Assembly: GCA_014380985.1 (NCBI GenBank)
Contig: JACMIU010000198.1
Span: 1-5,882 of the forward strand
Direction: 5' to 3'
DNA length: 5,882 nt
Source: Armatimonadota bacterium
GTDB taxonomy: Bacteria; Armatimonadota; Armatimonadia; Armatimonadales; Armatimonadaceae
Below are positions 4,365 through 5,882 of the stretch, piece after piece (position 1 is the stretch's first letter; the number at the start of each line of letters is the position of its first letter). The notes under the pieces are model-generated. The model saw only the letters and a list, made by a program, of their open reading frames with translations. It had not been told where the DNA came from and ran no database searches. The position numbers were made by a program, and so were the translations under genes.

Positions 4365-5882
4365 CTACACCAGTGCCTCTACCGCTGTTATCTTCGTCGT
4401 TCGCCCCGATTCTTTCGCCAGCAACTTGTTCAGCGCACTCAAATATGCCTTTGCCGCCGCCACGATAATATCCGTGTGCGCCGCGTGACCGGTAAAAATA
4501 TCGTCCCCGGCGCGGATGCGAATCGTCATCGCCGCTTGCGCGTCCGTGCCTTCCGTGACCGATTGAAGCGCGATTTCGCTAAGTTCGTTCGACACCCCCA
4601 CGATGCGGTTGATAGCGCGGTACAGTGCGTCCACAGGTCCGTTGCCGGTATCGGCGTCCATTCGCAGAACGTCATCGGCGACGTGCCGCAGTTTTACCGT
4701 CGCGGTCGGAATCGCGCCGTCGCCACACGTTACCTGTAGCGTCACCAACTCATACGTTTGCGCCCCCGGATGCCGCGCTTCGTCGGTCGCCAGTGCCTCC
4801 AAGTCTTCGTCGTAGACGACCTTTTTACGGTCGGCGACGCCTAAGAAGCGCAGGTAGATCCGCTCGAACGGCTCGTCCGAATCGAACGTATAACCGAGTT
4901 CGGTCAAACGGTGCTTGACCCCGGCGCGTCCCGAACGCGGCGACAGAATGATTTTCGATTCATGGATACCAACCGTGCGCGGATCCATTATCTCGTAGGT
5001 CGAACGCTCTTTCAGCACCCCGTCCTGATGAATCCCCGACGAATGCGCGAAGGCGTTCGCCCCGACAATCGCCTTGTTCGGTTGTACGAAAATCCCGGTC
5101 AGATTCGACACCAACCGCGACGATTTGTAGATTTCGGTGGTAACAATCCCCGTGGAAAGCCCGGCGAAAAAGTCTTTGCGCGTTTCGAGTGCCATCACCA
5201 CTTCTTCGAGCGACGTGTTTCCGGCGCGTTCGCCGATGCCGTTGATCGTGCATTCAACCTGCCGCGCCCCGTTCTTGACCGCCGCCAGCGAGTTCGCCGT
5301 TGCCATTCCCAAATCGTTGTGGCAGTGAGCGGAAAGAATCGCCCGGTCGGTGTTCGGCACGTGTTCCAGAATCCCGCGAATGAGTGCGCCGTACTCGTCG
5401 GGCGTCGTGTAGCCGGTGGTGTCGGGAACATTGATCACCGTCGCCCCCGCGTTTATCACCGCCTCTATAACCCGGTACAGGTAATCGGGGTCGGCGCGTC
5501 CGGCGTCCTCGGTGAAATACTCGATGTCCTCGCAACCCAAGGATTTAGCGTGTTTGACCGCCGCGACGCCCATCTCTAACGCCTCGTCCGCGCTTTTCCG
5601 CAACTTGTGGCGCAAATGGTTTTCCGACACGCCCAAACCCGTGTGGATGCGCGGACGCTTTGCGCCCTTCAGCGCGTCCCACGCCACATCAATATCGCCG
5701 GGCTTCGCCCGCGTCAAGCCGCACACCGTCGCGTTCTGCACCAGTGCGGCAATGCGGCGCACCGCCTCGAAATCGCCCGGTGACGAGATAGGGAACCCGG
5801 CTTCGATAACATCCACGCCCAGACGTTCCAATTGCCGCGCAATCTCTAACTTTTCGTCAATATTGAGCGACGCCCCCGGCGA
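4365..5882 (-). CDS. leuA: 2-isopropylmalate synthase, 5' end missing
   Basis: The frame is open to the right edge, giving 505 residues plus a TAG stop; by comparison with E. coli LeuA about 17 N-terminal residues, including the TLRDGEQ metal-binding motif, lie outside. The enzyme condenses acetyl-CoA with 2-oxoisovalerate, the first committed step of leucine synthesis, in the cytoplasm. In window numbering the TIM-barrel part shows ARQLERLGVDVIEAGFP (about 15-31), SSPGDFEAV, the metal-binding H186-C-H188-N-D in SAHCHNDLGMA, and GIGERAGN with N222, at the same 34-residue spacing from the second histidine as in E. coli (H204 to N238). FAHSSGIHQDG (about 278-288) follows in the linker region. 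From about residue 370 to the end is the LeuA allosteric (leucine-feedback) domain, so this is the full-length regulated type rather than a short form. A TTG at 5831-5829 is an internal Leu codon, not the start. An intrinsic terminator follows, so no leu gene lies directly downstream. Confidence 0.96.
   Translation of the reverse strand, partial: SPGASLNIDEKLEIARQLERLGVDVIEAGFPISSPGDFEAVRRIAALVQNATVCGLTRAKPGDIDVAWDALKGAKRPRIHTGLGVSENHLRHKLRKSADEALEMGVAAVKHAKSLGCEDIEYFTEDAGRADPDYLYRVIEAVINAGATVINVPDTTGYTTPDEYGALIRGILEHVPNTDRAILSAHCHNDLGMATANSLAAVKNGARQVECTINGIGERAGNTSLEEVVMALETRKDFFAGLSTGIVTTEIYKSSRLVSNLTGIFVQPNKAIVGANAFAHSSGIHQDGVLKERSTYEIMDPRTVGIHESKIILSPRSGRAGVKHRLTELGYTFDSDEPFERIYLRFLGVADRKKVVYDEDLEALATDEARHPGAQTYELVTLQVTCGDGAIPTATVKLRHVADDVLRMDADTGNGPVDALYRAINRIVGVSNELSEIALQSVTEGTDAQAAMTIRIRAGDDIFTGHAAHTDIIVAAAKAYLSALNKLLAKESGRTTKITAVEALV

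Noticed and set aside
4911..5579. Plus-strand open frame of 222 codons within leuA
   Set aside because: It is antisense to conserved LeuA catalytic motifs; such shadows are common opposite GC-rich coding sequence.
5829..5831. TTG as the leuA start codon
   Set aside because: It encodes Leu in the conserved ARQLERLGVDV segment, and homologous residues continue upstream to the window edge, so the gene is truncated by the window.

Overview
The window reads as an ordinary chromosomal segment of a moderately GC-rich bacterium, most likely from Armatimonadota or a close relative. The main clue is the pseudopilin-like protein at 3105-4055. It joins a class III prepilin leader to the AQAREKARQTSCLSNMKQ signature and an H-X9-DG motif, a combination multiplied in Armatimonadota and Planctomycetes. 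The assignment is from family recognition, not from a search. No mobile element, tRNA, rRNA or CRISPR array is visible.

Layout. (1) Positions 1-803, minus: a soluble diiron acyl-ACP desaturase, cut by the left edge of the window. (2) 804-888: a compact divergent intergenic region with overlapping weak promoter candidates, an 11-bp palindrome and a small GAAA-loop hairpin. (3) 889-1452, plus: an isochorismatase-family cysteine hydrolase closest to the ISOC1/ISOC2 type. (4) 1529-1984, plus: a small exported helical protein with a weak Spy/CpxP flavour. (5) 1981-2970, minus: a seven-TPR protein with a very acidic N-terminus; its stop overlaps the stop of the exported protein by 4 bp. (6) 2971-3104: promoter of the TPR gene, a 13-bp perfect inverted repeat, and the intrinsic terminator of the pilin gene. 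(7) 3105-4055, minus: the H-X9-DG pseudopilin, better started at a GTG with a good Shine-Dalgarno than at the upstream TTG. (8) 4056-4364: a long non-coding stretch with a structured possible pilin leader and the leuA terminator. (9) 4365-5882, minus: leuA, 2-isopropylmalate synthase, cut by the right edge.

The genes do not form an evident pathway. LeuA makes the first committed step of leucine synthesis, the desaturase introduces double bonds into ACP-bound fatty acids, and the pilin belongs to cell-surface or secretion machinery. Each minus-strand gene from leuA through the TPR gene appears to be its own transcription unit, since terminators separate leuA from the pilin gene and the pilin gene from the TPR gene. 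I see no convincing new multi-gene system. The points most worth checking are the palindrome between the divergent genes, the inverted repeat over the TPR promoter and the structured pilin leader.
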